Shown here in pieces: positions 50,599-59,773 of a DNA stretch of 64,000 nt. The first letter of the stretch is position 1, and every line of letters starts with the position of its first letter. A program made the translations under genes and the position numbers. Source of the DNA: Thermosphaera aggregans (GTDB taxonomy: Archaea > Thermoproteota > Thermoprotei_A > Sulfolobales > Desulfurococcaceae); contig NZ_CP063144.1 in NCBI RefSeq assembly GCF_014962245.1, positions 1,168,582-1,232,581 of the forward strand. Reading direction: 5' to 3'. The notes under the pieces were generated by a model. That model was not told where the DNA came from, did no database searches, and was given only the letters and a program-made list of their open reading frames with translations.

Positions 50599-51981
50599 CT
50601 AATCACACCTCTTCTTTATCATGCTATAAGTATATAACGCTTTTAGGGCTTTCGCAGCCCTCTCGGGCGATTCGAAAACAGGTATTCCACCGGATTCCAG
50701 TTTCAGAGAGATCTTCTTGGCTTCTTCACCACCTATGGCAACCGCTATTATTGGCTTACCATACTTGTTCTTCGACTCTATCAAGTAGTCGGCTAGCAAT
50801 CCCCTAATACCTGGAACCTGTGGGAGAGCTACAACAACCACAGCGTCAACATCGTTTCGAGGCAGAATCTTCTCCAGGACCTTCATATATCTCTCATCGT
50901 CAGTGTCACCTGTCAGGTCGATGGGGTTTTCAACAATGCAGTGAGCTGGGAGGATGCTTCTTAACTCCTCCTTTAAATCAGGAGGCGTCCGCGGCATTTC
51001 AAAACCCTGCGTGGTCAACGCGTCCGTCAACATTACTCCAACACCTCCTGCATCCGTTACAACGTAAACCCTATTACCATTCATCAAGGGCTGGGTTAGG
51101 AATACTTTGGCAATATCCATGATCTCATCAAAGGATTCAGCCTCAATCAGCCCTGCCTGCTTTATCGCCGACCTGTAGAGGCTGTAGTCTCCTGCGAGAG
51201 CAGCAGTGTGGCTGGCTGCAGCCATGCTGCCCCTGCTTGTTTTACCTGCCTTATAGATGACTACAGGCTTAACCTTGACGAGCTCTCTGGCTGCTTTAAT
51301 GAACTCTTTGCCCCGGCTGGTCTTCAAACCCTCCATATACATTAAAACTATCTTTGTCTTGTCATCCTCGGTGAAAAACCTCAACAGGTCGACATCGTCA
51401 ACATCTACCTTGTTCCCATAGCTCACAGCTCTTGAAACCCCGATGTTGTTGTAAGCCATCCAGTCAATGATTGCCGACGCGAAAGCCCCGCTCTGGCTGA
51501 TGAATCCAACATGGCCTTTAGGAGGCCTCTTCATTTTTTCATCGGGAAGGAAGAACGTGTCAACCCCGCTCCAGTTGTCAAATATTCCTATGCAGTTAGG
51601 GCCGATAATCCTGATCCCGTACTTCCCCGCTATCTCCTTTACCTTCTCCTCAAGCATTTCTCCCTGGGGAGTGTTGGTTTCCCTGAAGCCCCCGCTTATG
51701 ATTACAACAGCCCTGGTGCCCTTGGCACCGAGCTCCTCCAGGACGGATGGCACTCCCGGCGCCGGTATGACTATGACCGCAAGATCTGGTGCTTCAGGAA
51801 GCTCTGAAACACTCTTATAGCATTTCAACCCCATTATCACATCGTAATTCGGGTTAACAGGGTATATTTTCCCGTTGAATTTTTTCAAAAAGTTCTCGAG
51901 TATCACCTTTCCAACTTTTCCCGGCTTATCGCTCGCGCCTATTATGGCTACCGATCCCGGGTTGAAGAACTTGTCGATCAT
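50599..51981 (-). CDS. acdA: ADP-forming acyl-CoA synthetase, alpha subunit
   Basis: A 460-residue alpha subunit. The N-terminal CoA-binding Rossmann domain begins SVAIIGASDKPGKVG (about 9-23), followed by two succinyl-CoA-ligase-like domains; SQSGAFASAIIDW (about 160-172) and the transiently phosphorylated histidine in AAASHTAALAG (His near 257) are present. With acdB it forms the complete enzyme. The acyl specificity cannot be read from the sequence. A 66-bp gap separates it from the GPN GTPase, so the operon probably starts here. Confidence 0.93.
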   Translation of the reverse strand: MIDKFFNPGSVAIIGASDKPGKVGKVILENFLKKFNGKIYPVNPNYDVIMGLKCYKSVSELPEAPDLAVIVIPAPGVPSVLEELGAKGTRAVVIISGGFRETNTPQGEMLEEKVKEIAGKYGIRIIGPNCIGIFDNWSGVDTFFLPDEKMKRPPKGHVGFISQSGAFASAIIDWMAYNNIGVSRAVSYGNKVDVDDVDLLRFFTEDDKTKIVLMYMEGLKTSRGKEFIKAARELVKVKPVVIYKAGKTSRGSMAAASHTAALAGDYSLYRSAIKQAGLIEAESFDEIMDIAKVFLTQPLMNGNRVYVVTDAGGVGVMLTDALTTQGFEMPRTPPDLKEELRSILPAHCIVENPIDLTGDTDDERYMKVLEKILPRNDVDAVVVVALPQVPGIRGLLADYLIESKNKYGKPIIAVAIGGEEAKKISLKLESGGIPVFESPERAAKALKALYTYSMIKKRCD

Positions 51982-52047
51982 ATTCTCAACCTTTAATCAA
52001 TCATTTGAAGACAGATTATTGTGGGTTCAAGAAAATAAATGTTAAAG

Positions 52048-52845
52048 CTATAGGAGAGGGTTGGGCTCCTCGGTAAAGTAGTCTTCCCCTCCCGCCACAA
52101 CCCTTTGAATGCTCGCGTACAAATCATCAAAGCCCTGTCCCGAGTTGTTGGAAACCGATACTGATTCAAACGTGTACAGCTTTTCAGCTAAACTGTAAAC
52201 CTCCTCGGAAGACCACATGAGGTTGGCCTCAGCATCCTCCACAACCCTGCTAGCCAACTCCTCCGGGCTCTCAATCATTGAGAGCAGGCCGGAGTACTCG
52301 GCCTCGGAGAGCAGGTCTATCTTGGTGAAGACGTTAATCTGAGGATACTTTATCCTGAAGAATGTTGAAGCAGACAGCAGCATCGCCGAGAACAGGTTGC
52401 TGGGTTTCACCGCGTACAAGCCATCGATCAGGAAGAGCGACACTGCTTTCGAATCCCCTATTATAGTTCTCAAGACAACAGGCCCCGAATCCCTGAAGGC
52501 AAATATCTCCAGCTGCCCCGGCGTGTCGATTATAACGTAGTTTGATCTCAGAGAATCCACCTGATCCTTCAACTCGCTGATGTTGAGGGCAAGCATGTCA
52601 ACGGAGGCTATTAACGCGCCGTTAGGTCCAAGCCCCTGCTTAGCCATCACTTCCCGAGCATCCACCCACTCCCTAATATCAACGTCTGGATTGTAGGGAA
52701 GGTCCTCGACAGCGGGGTCAAGGTTCACCGTGGCTACATCCATTTGATGGGAGTCGAGATAGCTCATCAACATGCTTGTCAAAGTGGTCTTACCGCTTCC
52801 CGCCGTGCCTAGGACGATAATGTAGTAGGGGATTTTCACCACCAC
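52048..52845 (-). CDS. GPN-loop GTPase
   Basis: A 265-residue GPN-loop GTPase, related to eukaryotic GPN1-3 that help assemble and import RNA polymerase II; the archaeal role is unknown. Walker A is GTAGSGKTT (about 13-21), the family-defining Gly-Pro-Asn insertion is in GLGPNGALIASVDML (about 72-86), and G3 DTPGQ and G4 TKIDLL follow. Ten bases of its start overlap the end of the radical-SAM gene, so the pair is coupled. Confidence 0.92.
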   Translation of the reverse strand: MVVKIPYYIIVLGTAGSGKTTLTSMLMSYLDSHQMDVATVNLDPAVEDLPYNPDVDIREWVDAREVMAKQGLGPNGALIASVDMLALNISELKDQVDSLRSNYVIIDTPGQLEIFAFRDSGPVVLRTIIGDSKAVSLFLIDGLYAVKPSNLFSAMLLSASTFFRIKYPQINVFTKIDLLSEAEYSGLLSMIESPEELASRVVEDAEANLMWSSEEVYSLAEKLYTFESVSVSNNSGQGFDDLYASIQRVVAGGEDYFTEEPNPLL

Positions 52846-53918
52846 ATTAAGTACTCTCTTGATTTAGAACCGTGGAAAACTCCTTTAAAGTTTAATTGAT
52901 AATTACATGCTTGACACTTGAAATCGCTTGTCAACCTCCACTTGGTAATGAAAAACCCCTTCCTCTCAACAACAAGGCTGCCGCAGGAAGGACAGTACGT
53001 GTTCTCGAGCCTGTGACCCAAGACGTTTCCAATATACACGTGTTTCAAACCTGTCTCCAATGCAAGCTCCGACAGCCTCTCCAAAGTCTTCACAGGAGTT
53101 GGCGGTAGGTCATTAAGCAAGTACTCCGGGTGGAATCTTAAAAGGTGGAAGGGTGTTTCAGGGCCTAAATTATCCCTAACCCATTCTGCAAGCCTTTTCA
53201 AATCCCCTTCTTCATCGCCAACCTCGGGCACTATTAAATCAGTTATCTCAATCCACCATCCATGCTTCTTCATTTCAAGGATTGAGCCGAATATAGGCTC
53301 TGGATCCGGGACACCCATATACTTCCTGTAGAATTCCCTGTTGCCTGATGCTTTAAAGTCAACAGTAGCAGCATCTATCAGCCCGCCAAGCATACTGACC
53401 GCCTCGGGCGTCATGTAACCATTCGTCACAATAGTGTTGAACAATCCCTTCTTCTTAGCTAGCGAGGCAACATCGTGCATGAACTCGAAGAATATTGTGG
53501 GCTCGTTGTAAGTGTAGCTTACGCCCATACAGCCTTTGGAAACAGCCAGCTCCACCACCTCCTCCGGCGTGAAGAGCTCGCCGTAAACCCGTTCCCTGCG
53601 CGTCTGGCTCAACACCCAGTTCTGGCAGAACTTGCAGTAGAAATTACACCCTACTGTTGAAATCGAGAAAACATACGCGCCGGGGTGGAAGTGCATCAGC
53701 GGCTTCTTCTCAATAGGGTCGGGGTTGGCTGCTGTGAGCATGCCATACACTAAAGTGTAAAGCCTGCCCTTGTGGTTATACCTCACGCCGCAGGCACCGT
53801 ACGCGTCCTGCACGATAACGCAACGCCTGTGGCACAGATTACACTTCACTCTACCCCCCGGCAAAGGCTCCCAGAGAACCGCTTCCTTAACGCCTGGCCC
53901 GTCAGGATCGAAACCCAT
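52836..53918 (-). CDS. amrS: AmmeMemoRadiSam system radical-SAM protein (AmrS-like)
   Basis: A 360-residue radical-SAM protein (COG1180) of the type found with Memo and AMMECR1 proteins in the AmmeMemoRadiSam trio. The 4Fe-4S cluster motif is VGCNFYCKFCQNW (about 85-97), preceded by a CNLCHRRC zinc-like motif (about 21-28) and followed by SVGGL-type SAM-binding strands. A C-terminal zinc ribbon (YCPSCGSLV, CQACNY) is also present. No Memo or AMMECR1 gene lies in this window. Overlaps the GPN GTPase gene by ten bases. Confidence 0.88.
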   Translation of the reverse strand: MGFDPDGPGVKEAVLWEPLPGGRVKCNLCHRRCVIVQDAYGACGVRYNHKGRLYTLVYGMLTAANPDPIEKKPLMHFHPGAYVFSISTVGCNFYCKFCQNWVLSQTRRERVYGELFTPEEVVELAVSKGCMGVSYTYNEPTIFFEFMHDVASLAKKKGLFNTIVTNGYMTPEAVSMLGGLIDAATVDFKASGNREFYRKYMGVPDPEPIFGSILEMKKHGWWIEITDLIVPEVGDEEGDLKRLAEWVRDNLGPETPFHLLRFHPEYLLNDLPPTPVKTLERLSELALETGLKHVYIGNVLGHRLENTYCPSCGSLVVERKGFFITKWRLTSDFKCQACNYQLNFKGVFHGSKSREYLMWW

Positions 53919-53979
53919 TAGGTCTCACTATAAGGGTTTTTATGAATAAAGCCTTATAAGTTGAACTAGGAGTGGTTTA

Positions 53980-54894
53980 ATGAGCGCTGTGATCGTGCCT
54001 GGTAGAAATTACTCGGAGCAGGCGGCGAGAATAGCTTCAATCCTGAACTATCCATTAGCTAAGGTTTACTGGAAGGAGTTCCCAGACGGCGAGCAGTACG
54101 TGAGGATTGAAAACCCGGAGCTGCTGAGCGCTAAGACCGCTGTGGTGGTTAACACTATGTACCCCGGTCAGGACAGGAGCATTATGGAAACCTTAATGCT
54201 TGTTGACGCCTGCGCAAGAGCTGGGGCGATAGACGTTAAACTAGTCATACCGTACCTTGCGTATTCGAGGCAGGACAAGCTTTTCCTGCCCGGGGAGCCT
54301 GTTTCCTTCAGCATCGTTCTGAAAACCCTGCGGAATGCTGGAGCCACCGGGCTGGTAACGGTTGACTCGCACAGCCCGGAGAGGTTGGCGGAGTTTCAGG
54401 GAGAGACTGTAAATCTTCTCGTCTCAGACCTTCTTGTTCAGGAGGCTCTCAAGTACTCCTCAAACCCTGTAGTCATAGCTCCTGACAAGGGAGCTCTTAA
54501 GAGAGCGGAGTACGCTGCTGTTAAGCTAGGCTTGAGGTTCGACTATTTGGTGAAAACCCGGGACAGGGTGACAGGGCAGGTATCATACCAGCCGCGCGAG
54601 ATAAGCATAAGTGGGGAGGACATAGTCATAGTGGACGATATCATAAGCACTGGCGGCACAATAGCTGAGGCTTCGAAACTACTCCTAGAGAACGGGGCTT
54701 CATCAATAATCGTAGCCGCCACGCACGGCCTTATGCTCGGAAACGCGCTGGAGAAAATACGTGCCGCAGGTGTGAGGAAGATTATCCTAGCAGACACTCT
54801 CGCGTCCAGGATTCGAGATGATTTAGTAGAGTACACCGATGTCTCCAGGAGACTGGCTGAAGCTGTTGAAAAGGTGCTGGAACAGGTTGAGTGA
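53980..54894 (+). CDS. prs: Ribose-phosphate pyrophosphokinase
   Basis: A 304-residue PRPP synthetase supplying PRPP for nucleotide, histidine and tryptophan synthesis. The N-terminal FPDGEQYVRIE, the catalytic loop region YSRQDKLFLPGEPVS (about 88-102), the PRPP-binding VTVDSHSPE and IVDDIISTGGTIAEAS (about 213-228) are all conserved. Length is normal. It begins a rightward run: its stop overlaps the TTG of the Trm-G10-like gene by eight bases. Confidence 0.95.
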   Translation: MSAVIVPGRNYSEQAARIASILNYPLAKVYWKEFPDGEQYVRIENPELLSAKTAVVVNTMYPGQDRSIMETLMLVDACARAGAIDVKLVIPYLAYSRQDKLFLPGEPVSFSIVLKTLRNAGATGLVTVDSHSPERLAEFQGETVNLLVSDLLVQEALKYSSNPVVIAPDKGALKRAEYAAVKLGLRFDYLVKTRDRVTGQVSYQPREISISGEDIVIVDDIISTGGTIAEASKLLLENGASSIIVAATHGLMLGNALEKIRAAGVRKIILADTLASRIRDDLVEYTDVSRRLAEAVEKVLEQVE

Positions 54895-55954
54895 AAAACA
54901 AGACGTTAAGCAATCCCGATCCACATGTATTGAGAATCCGCAGCTCCCATATGGCGAGGAAACACCAGTATATTTCGTGCTTAACGGGTCTAACGAATTC
55001 TTAAGCACTGGCGAGTTGAAAGCCCTTCTCGAAACCTATGGATGTAAGGGTGGGTTGAGCTGCACCACCATGGTATGCACCGGCAAGGTGTCTCCAAGAA
55101 TTCTCGACAGGGTCATGGAGAGAAGCGGTTTCTTAAAGGAAGCAGGCATCCTTATAGGTGTGGACGACCCTGAAAACCCTTCCCTCGGTTTCCATCTACC
55201 CAGCCCGGTTCCACAGGGTTGGCTACACATTTCCATCATGAAGAGAACTGTTGGGAAAAACACCGTGGAGAACTATGTGTTACTGATATCCAAGTCAACA
55301 GGGCTCAGCACATCCTACTCGAAAGGATGCGAGTACCGGTTGATCTTCTCCAGCGGAGCTGTTTTCCTAGGTGTGAAGACCCATGGGCACAAGGATAGTC
55401 TTCCAGGCCTGGGAAAAGGTTTTTACAAGCCTTTCGACAGGAGCATAGCTTTAAACCCGAGGCTTGCGAAAGCATTGATAAATCTTGCAAGAGCCAGGGA
55501 GGGAGGCGTGCTGGCAGATCCTTTCGCCGGCACAGGCACAATACCGATAATCGCCTCGGCAATCGGCATACACCCTATCGCAATAGAGCTCGACTGGAGT
55601 CTCGTGCACGGGATGGAGAAAAACCTGAGGCACTACAAGGCAAACGCCATACCAGTGCTCGGAGATTCCACTCAAGTAAATCTATCAAGCATTGACGCTG
55701 TCGCGACAGACCCGCCTTATGGAAGAGGGGCTAGCACTCACGGCGAGGATGTTGCCTCCATCTACTCGCAGTTTATTGAGAAAATACCGTCATGGCTGGG
55801 GAGGAATAGGTATGCATCCTTCCTTGCACCACTGTTTCTCGAAGACTTTATCGATGATAAAATAGCCTGTACAGGATTAAATCTTGTAGGAAAATATTAT
55901 GATTACGTCCACAGCGGGTTAATCAGGGTTGTCTACGTGGTGAAGAATGTTTGA
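54887..55954 (+). CDS. Trm-G10-like tRNA guanine-N2 methyltransferase
   Basis: A 355-residue protein with an N-terminal region of THUMP-type appearance (about 1-150) and a C-terminal Rossmann methyltransferase with SAM-binding ADPFAGTGTIPIIAS (about 212-226) and the catalytic ATDPPYGRG (about 273-281). It resembles archaeal Trm-G10/Trm11 family enzymes, which make m2G or m22G at position 10 of tRNA. TTG at 54887 is the likely start, overlapping the prs stop; the open frame back to 54839 has no better signal. Its stop overlaps RNase Z by four bases. Confidence 0.85.
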   Translation: MSEKQDVKQSRSTCIENPQLPYGEETPVYFVLNGSNEFLSTGELKALLETYGCKGGLSCTTMVCTGKVSPRILDRVMERSGFLKEAGILIGVDDPENPSLGFHLPSPVPQGWLHISIMKRTVGKNTVENYVLLISKSTGLSTSYSKGCEYRLIFSSGAVFLGVKTHGHKDSLPGLGKGFYKPFDRSIALNPRLAKALINLARAREGGVLADPFAGTGTIPIIASAIGIHPIAIELDWSLVHGMEKNLRHYKANAIPVLGDSTQVNLSSIDAVATDPPYGRGASTHGEDVASIYSQFIEKIPSWLGRNRYASFLAPLFLEDFIDDKIACTGLNLVGKYYDYVHSGLIRVVYVVKNV

Positions 55955-56703
55955 ACGTTAGGATTTACATGCTGGGAACAGGGGCTGCCATACCCATAAA
56001 CAGGGGGTTGCCGTGCATAGCGTTGAAGGCTGACTCCAATATTTACCTCTTAGATGTTGGGGAAGGATGCCAGTCGAGAATGTTTAAAACCGGTTTAAGC
56101 CCGCTTAAAGTTAAAACAGTTTTCATCACACATCTCCACGGGGATCACTACCTAGGCTTGTTCGGCCTCCTCCAGACAATGCATCTCTCAAACAGGAAGG
56201 AAGCGTTAAACATTGTGGCACCGAGGGATCTCTTCAATCTAATAGAGAAGTACATGGAGCTCCGATTGATGAATATTGATTTCCAGTTAAACTTCGTGGA
56301 TGTTGAGGAGGGAAGAGAGTACAGCGATGAGAAAATAACGGTCATACCCTACCCGGTAGCGCACTCCATCCCCGCTCACGGATTCCTTGTTAGAGCAGGC
56401 AAGCACGTGATAAGCTACACAGGGGATACCGGGCCCTCGTCGAGCACTATAGAATACTCTAGAAACGCTGACATCCTTATTCACGAAGCAACTTTCACGA
56501 GCGCGATGAGGGAGGAAGCCCATGAGCAGGGACACTCCACCTCGGGCGATGCCGCAATGATTGCTTCCAGGGCAGGGGTTAAACTGCTGGTTTTAACACA
56601 CATCAGTGCCCGGTACTCGGATGAGAACGAGCTGTACGTTGATGCTTCAAGATTCCACGAGAACGTAGTAGTTGCTCGCGATTACATGTCGCTTATCCTT
56701 TAG
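55951..56703 (+). CDS. rnz: Ribonuclease Z (tRNA 3' endonuclease)
   Basis: A 250-residue metallo-beta-lactamase-fold RNase Z, which trims the 3' trailer of pre-tRNA. The signature HLHGDH (about 52-57) and later zinc ligands (SYTGDTG, HEATF and THISARYS) are in place. The archaeal length and lack of exosite arm expansion are normal. TTG start at 55951 overlaps the preceding stop, so prs, the methyltransferase and rnz are one operon. Functionally it joins the other tRNA maturation genes within 6 kb (cca, thpR). Confidence 0.94.
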   Translation: MNVRIYMLGTGAAIPINRGLPCIALKADSNIYLLDVGEGCQSRMFKTGLSPLKVKTVFITHLHGDHYLGLFGLLQTMHLSNRKEALNIVAPRDLFNLIEKYMELRLMNIDFQLNFVDVEEGREYSDEKITVIPYPVAHSIPAHGFLVRAGKHVISYTGDTGPSSSTIEYSRNADILIHEATFTSAMREEAHEQGHSTSGDAAMIASRAGVKLLVLTHISARYSDENELYVDASRFHENVVVARDYMSLIL

Positions 56704-56773
56704 CGATGTTTTGAACCCCGGGGAAAGCTCATGTGTTGAAAAATGGGGAAAGGTTCTGAAACCGTTATGGGGT

Positions 56774-57154
56774 CTAGCCTGTTAAGTAGTTAACCACTTC
56801 CTCTAGGTTGTCATTGATTATATGGATTTTAATCGGGCCGAGCGGTGACTCCTTAGCATCATCAATGAACGAGATTTTAGAGGCAAAAGCAGCCTGCTTA
56901 TGCAGTAGAATAGTTAGCTCTCCATCGCTGATTCTCCTGAGAAGATACGATTTAGCAGCCGGCTCTATCTGCTGCGTCCTGATAAGCTTTCTCAAAGGCT
57001 CAAGAGAGCGCAAATCCATTGACACACCCTTGAGAAGCCTGTAGCCCTCACCTACCAGTACAAGATCCCCTGAGTACACGTTCTCCACTGCCTTCTTAAC
57101 TTTCTCAACATCCTCGGTGGGTCGAACCTCGGCCTCCACCTCTATCTTAACCAT
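56774..57154 (-). CDS. RNA-binding-like protein (DUF54/UPF0201 type)
   Basis: A 126-residue protein beginning VKIEVEAEVRPTEDVEKVKKAVENVY, the opening of a small archaeal family predicted to have a double-stranded-RNA-binding-like alpha/beta fold (COG1325/UPF0201 type). The later LLRRISDGELTILLHKQAAF and SPLGPIKIHI match. Its role is unknown; exosome association has been proposed for relatives. It overlaps the upstream nucleotide kinase-like gene by eight bases, a common neighbour pair in archaea. Confidence 0.8.
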   Translation of the reverse strand: MVKIEVEAEVRPTEDVEKVKKAVENVYSGDLVLVGEGYRLLKGVSMDLRSLEPLRKLIRTQQIEPAAKSYLLRRISDGELTILLHKQAAFASKISFIDDAKESPLGPIKIHIINDNLEEVVNYLTG

Positions 57155-57692
57155 TACTCCTCACCAGCTTAGAGAATAGTTCTAAAGCCTTCCTCCTTAG
57201 CTCGTCAAGGCCGGACTCGTTAACAATCATATAGTCAGCCAGAGCGATCAGGTTTCCCACGCCAAATCCTAGTTCAACCATGTCTCTTTTCAAAAACTCC
57301 TCGTAAGTCGCTGGGTCACCGCTCCTACGTCTCTCAAGCAGTCTCTGAAACCTCGTCCTAGGTGAAGCGTGAACCGCGACTATTACGGTCTCCCCCAGCT
57401 TCCTGAACTCGTCAAGCTCCTCCAGGCTTCTCGCTCCATCTATTACTACCGTGTCCAGGCTTCTATCAATCTTCTCAATGGTTCTCAAAGCAATAATTCT
57501 TGGACCATGCTCCTGCCTCAGCAATACAGATGTTTTAACCATGGTTTCCGGCGTTATCTCTTTGAAACGCTTCAATGCTTCCTCCCTAACCACGTCGCCC
57601 ATGCTGTATATTTTAAACCCGAGCTCCCTGGCGACATCGATAACCACGGTCTTGCCCGCACCAGGCATGCCTACGACCAGGATTAGTTTCAA
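57147..57692 (-). CDS. UPF0200-type nucleotide kinase-like protein
   Basis: A 181-residue P-loop protein with Walker A VVGMPGAGKTVV (about 6-17) and the fold of adenylate/dephospho-CoA kinases (GFKIYSMGDVVREEALKR, RSGDPATYEEFLKRD). It belongs to the archaeal UPF0200 family; a substrate has not been established to my knowledge. It precedes and overlaps the RNA-binding-like gene. A 73-bp gap separates it from the divergent thpR, where ATAAGCGTAAAGG-type AT-rich sequence probably holds both promoters. Confidence 0.85.
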   Translation of the reverse strand: MKLILVVGMPGAGKTVVIDVARELGFKIYSMGDVVREEALKRFKEITPETMVKTSVLLRQEHGPRIIALRTIEKIDRSLDTVVIDGARSLEELDEFRKLGETVIVAVHASPRTRFQRLLERRRSGDPATYEEFLKRDMVELGFGVGNLIALADYMIVNESGLDELRRKALELFSKLVRSNG

Positions 57693-57765
57693 AAACGCTC
57701 ACCAGTCTTTTTATACAGTATATAAGCGTAAAGGATTATAATTTGAAATGTGGGAAGGGTTCTCG

Positions 57766-58335
57766 ATGAAGGAGGATTTACTTAGAGTTTTTATAGCAAT
57801 AGAGATTGAGAACCAGGAAGTATTAAGGGGTTTAATCAGGATCAGGGACTTAATAGCTTCAAGCGGCGCGGACGTGAAGCCTGTTGAAGATGAAAACATC
57901 CATTTAACCCTCCGTTTCATCGGAGAGGTACCGGGGAGTGTTGTTGAAGAAGTATGCAACATCCTGGCAAGCCTTAAGCATTCGAGATTCGATATGCATG
58001 TTAAAGGAATAGGGGTCTTCCCAACCATTCACAGGCCTAGAGTAGTGTGGGCCGGGGTCACCGAGGGTTCCAGCGAGGTCGCTATGTTGCACGACATGGT
58101 TGAGAAGGAGCTACGCAGGCTGAGAATACCGGCAGATAGGGAGGAGTTCACTCCTCACATAACACTGCTGAGAGTTAAGAGCGGGAGGGGGGTGGATAAG
58201 CTTGTCAAGCTTGTAGATGAATTCAAGGACGCTGACTTCGGTGTAACCCCTGTTGAAAGAATAGTTTTAAAGAAGAGCACGCTCACTCCGAGAGGACCTA
58301 TTTACACGGACATATGCTATAAAGCACTGGATTAG
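57766..58335 (+). CDS. thpR: RNA 2',3'-cyclic phosphodiesterase (2H family)
   Basis: A 189-residue 2H phosphoesterase that opens 2',3'-cyclic phosphates, formerly called 2'-5' RNA ligase. The two catalytic repeats are HLTLRFIGEV (about 45-54) and HITLLRVKSG (about 128-137). Start ATG 57766 is preferred (GGGAAGGG upstream); ATG 57748 is an alternative. In archaea it lies naturally near tRNA-processing genes; here cca follows 40 bp downstream on the same strand. Confidence 0.93.
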   Translation: MKEDLLRVFIAIEIENQEVLRGLIRIRDLIASSGADVKPVEDENIHLTLRFIGEVPGSVVEEVCNILASLKHSRFDMHVKGIGVFPTIHRPRVVWAGVTEGSSEVAMLHDMVEKELRRLRIPADREEFTPHITLLRVKSGRGVDKLVKLVDEFKDADFGVTPVERIVLKKSTLTPRGPIYTDICYKALD

Positions 58336-58375
58336 CAGGAAAGCGAAGTGTTCAAGCAGTAAAGGTGGAGAAGAC

Positions 58376-59773
58376 ATGGATGTTGAGAAAAAAGTTCTAG
58401 AAATGCTTAAGCCTAGGAGAGAGGAGTACGAACTCGTTGAGAACGCTTACAAAAGGATCGCGGAGAAGATTGAGGAGAAGGCTGCTAGCTCCGGAGTTCA
58501 GGTAGAGGTTACGCTTCAGGGTAGTATAGCGCATGATACATGGCTTTCAGGGGACAGGGATCTAGACGTCTTCGTGCTCTTCCCCACCACGATGACCCTG
58601 GAAGAGCTTAGAGTTAAAGGTTTCAACATACTATTGGAAGCCGCCAGGGAGATAGGGAAGTACGAGCTGAGGTTTGCCGAGCACCCGTACGTGAGAGTAT
58701 TCCTTAACGGTGTGGAAGCGGACCTCGTGCCAGCCTTCAAAGTCTCAGACCCTGGTAAGATAGTGTCAGCGGTCGATAGAACCCCGTTCCACACTCAATA
58801 CGTTAATAAAACACTCACCCCTGAGGACAAGGACCAGGTTAGGCTTCTGAAAAAATTCATGAAGACTATTGGCGTGTACGGTGCTGAGCTTAAAACGAAG
58901 GGTTTCAGCGGGTACGCGGTAGAACTCCTCATTGCAAAATACAGGTCTTTTAGAAGAACCCTTGAAGAAGCCTCTAACTGGGAGATACCAGCATACATTA
59001 ACACGCTCGATAATGCTGACTGGGAGGTATTGAAAAAGAAGCTGCGTAGGAAATACCCTGAGTCCGTCATCTACATGCCGGACCCCGTGGATCCTTTAAG
59101 AAACGTTACCGCTAACGTTAGCCTGAAAACCCTTTCAACATTCATCCTGGGCGCAAGATGCTTCCTGAGCAACCCAAGCATCGAGTTCTTCACCGCCGAG
59201 CCCCAGCCGGCTCCGCTGGACGAGATCGTTAAACACTCCGCGGATAGGTGCTTGGTGGTTTTGAAATACGATCTCCCTGAAGCACCGCCCCCTGATGTCC
59301 TCTGGGGAGAGCTTCAGCGGGTTGAAACAAACGTTGTCAACTTGCTGGAGAATCGTGATTTCGAAGTCATAGATTCGTCAGCATGGTCTAACGAGAAAGA
59401 CACTGCTTACATCATGTTAGAAGCATCATTCTGCTCCACTCCAGACTACAAGCTGTATGTTGGACCCAAGGTAACAATCAAAGACAGGAGTGAAAACTTC
59501 ATATCCAAACACTCTAAAAACGAGTACGGCCCCTGGATTGGTAAAGACGGCAGGCTCAGGTCGTTGAGAAGGCGTGAAATATCCGATATAGTAGATGCTT
59601 TGAAGGAGTTAGTTAAGGAGTACAACTCTCCGCCTCATTTAAAACCTCTGAACCCCCGTGTTTCAAAACTTAGCCCTGAAATAATGAGGGAGATCGCGGA
59701 GAAAGGAGGATATGCTTGGTTGATGGAGTTTGTTTTGAAGAAACCATCGTGGATGGCGAAGTGCACTGGCTAG
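58376..59773 (+). CDS. cca: CCA-adding enzyme (archaeal class I)
   Basis: A 465-residue class I tRNA nucleotidyltransferase that adds or repairs the 3' CCA. The palm motif is LQGSIAHDTWLSGDRDLDVFVLF (about 47-69; Gly-Ser and the Asp-x-Asp carboxylates), followed by GVEADLVPAFKV with the third Asp and RLLKKFMKTIGVYGAELKTKGFSG. The tail domain ends at MAKCTG. The tRNA-Pro in this window lacks an encoded CCA, consistent with the need for this enzyme. Its 3' end overlaps the COG2112 kinase gene by 58 bp. Confidence 0.95.
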   Translation: MDVEKKVLEMLKPRREEYELVENAYKRIAEKIEEKAASSGVQVEVTLQGSIAHDTWLSGDRDLDVFVLFPTTMTLEELRVKGFNILLEAAREIGKYELRFAEHPYVRVFLNGVEADLVPAFKVSDPGKIVSAVDRTPFHTQYVNKTLTPEDKDQVRLLKKFMKTIGVYGAELKTKGFSGYAVELLIAKYRSFRRTLEEASNWEIPAYINTLDNADWEVLKKKLRRKYPESVIYMPDPVDPLRNVTANVSLKTLSTFILGARCFLSNPSIEFFTAEPQPAPLDEIVKHSADRCLVVLKYDLPEAPPPDVLWGELQRVETNVVNLLENRDFEVIDSSAWSNEKDTAYIMLEASFCSTPDYKLYVGPKVTIKDRSENFISKHSKNEYGPWIGKDGRLRSLRRREISDIVDALKELVKEYNSPPHLKPLNPRVSKLSPEIMREIAEKGGYAWLMEFVLKKPSWMAKCTG

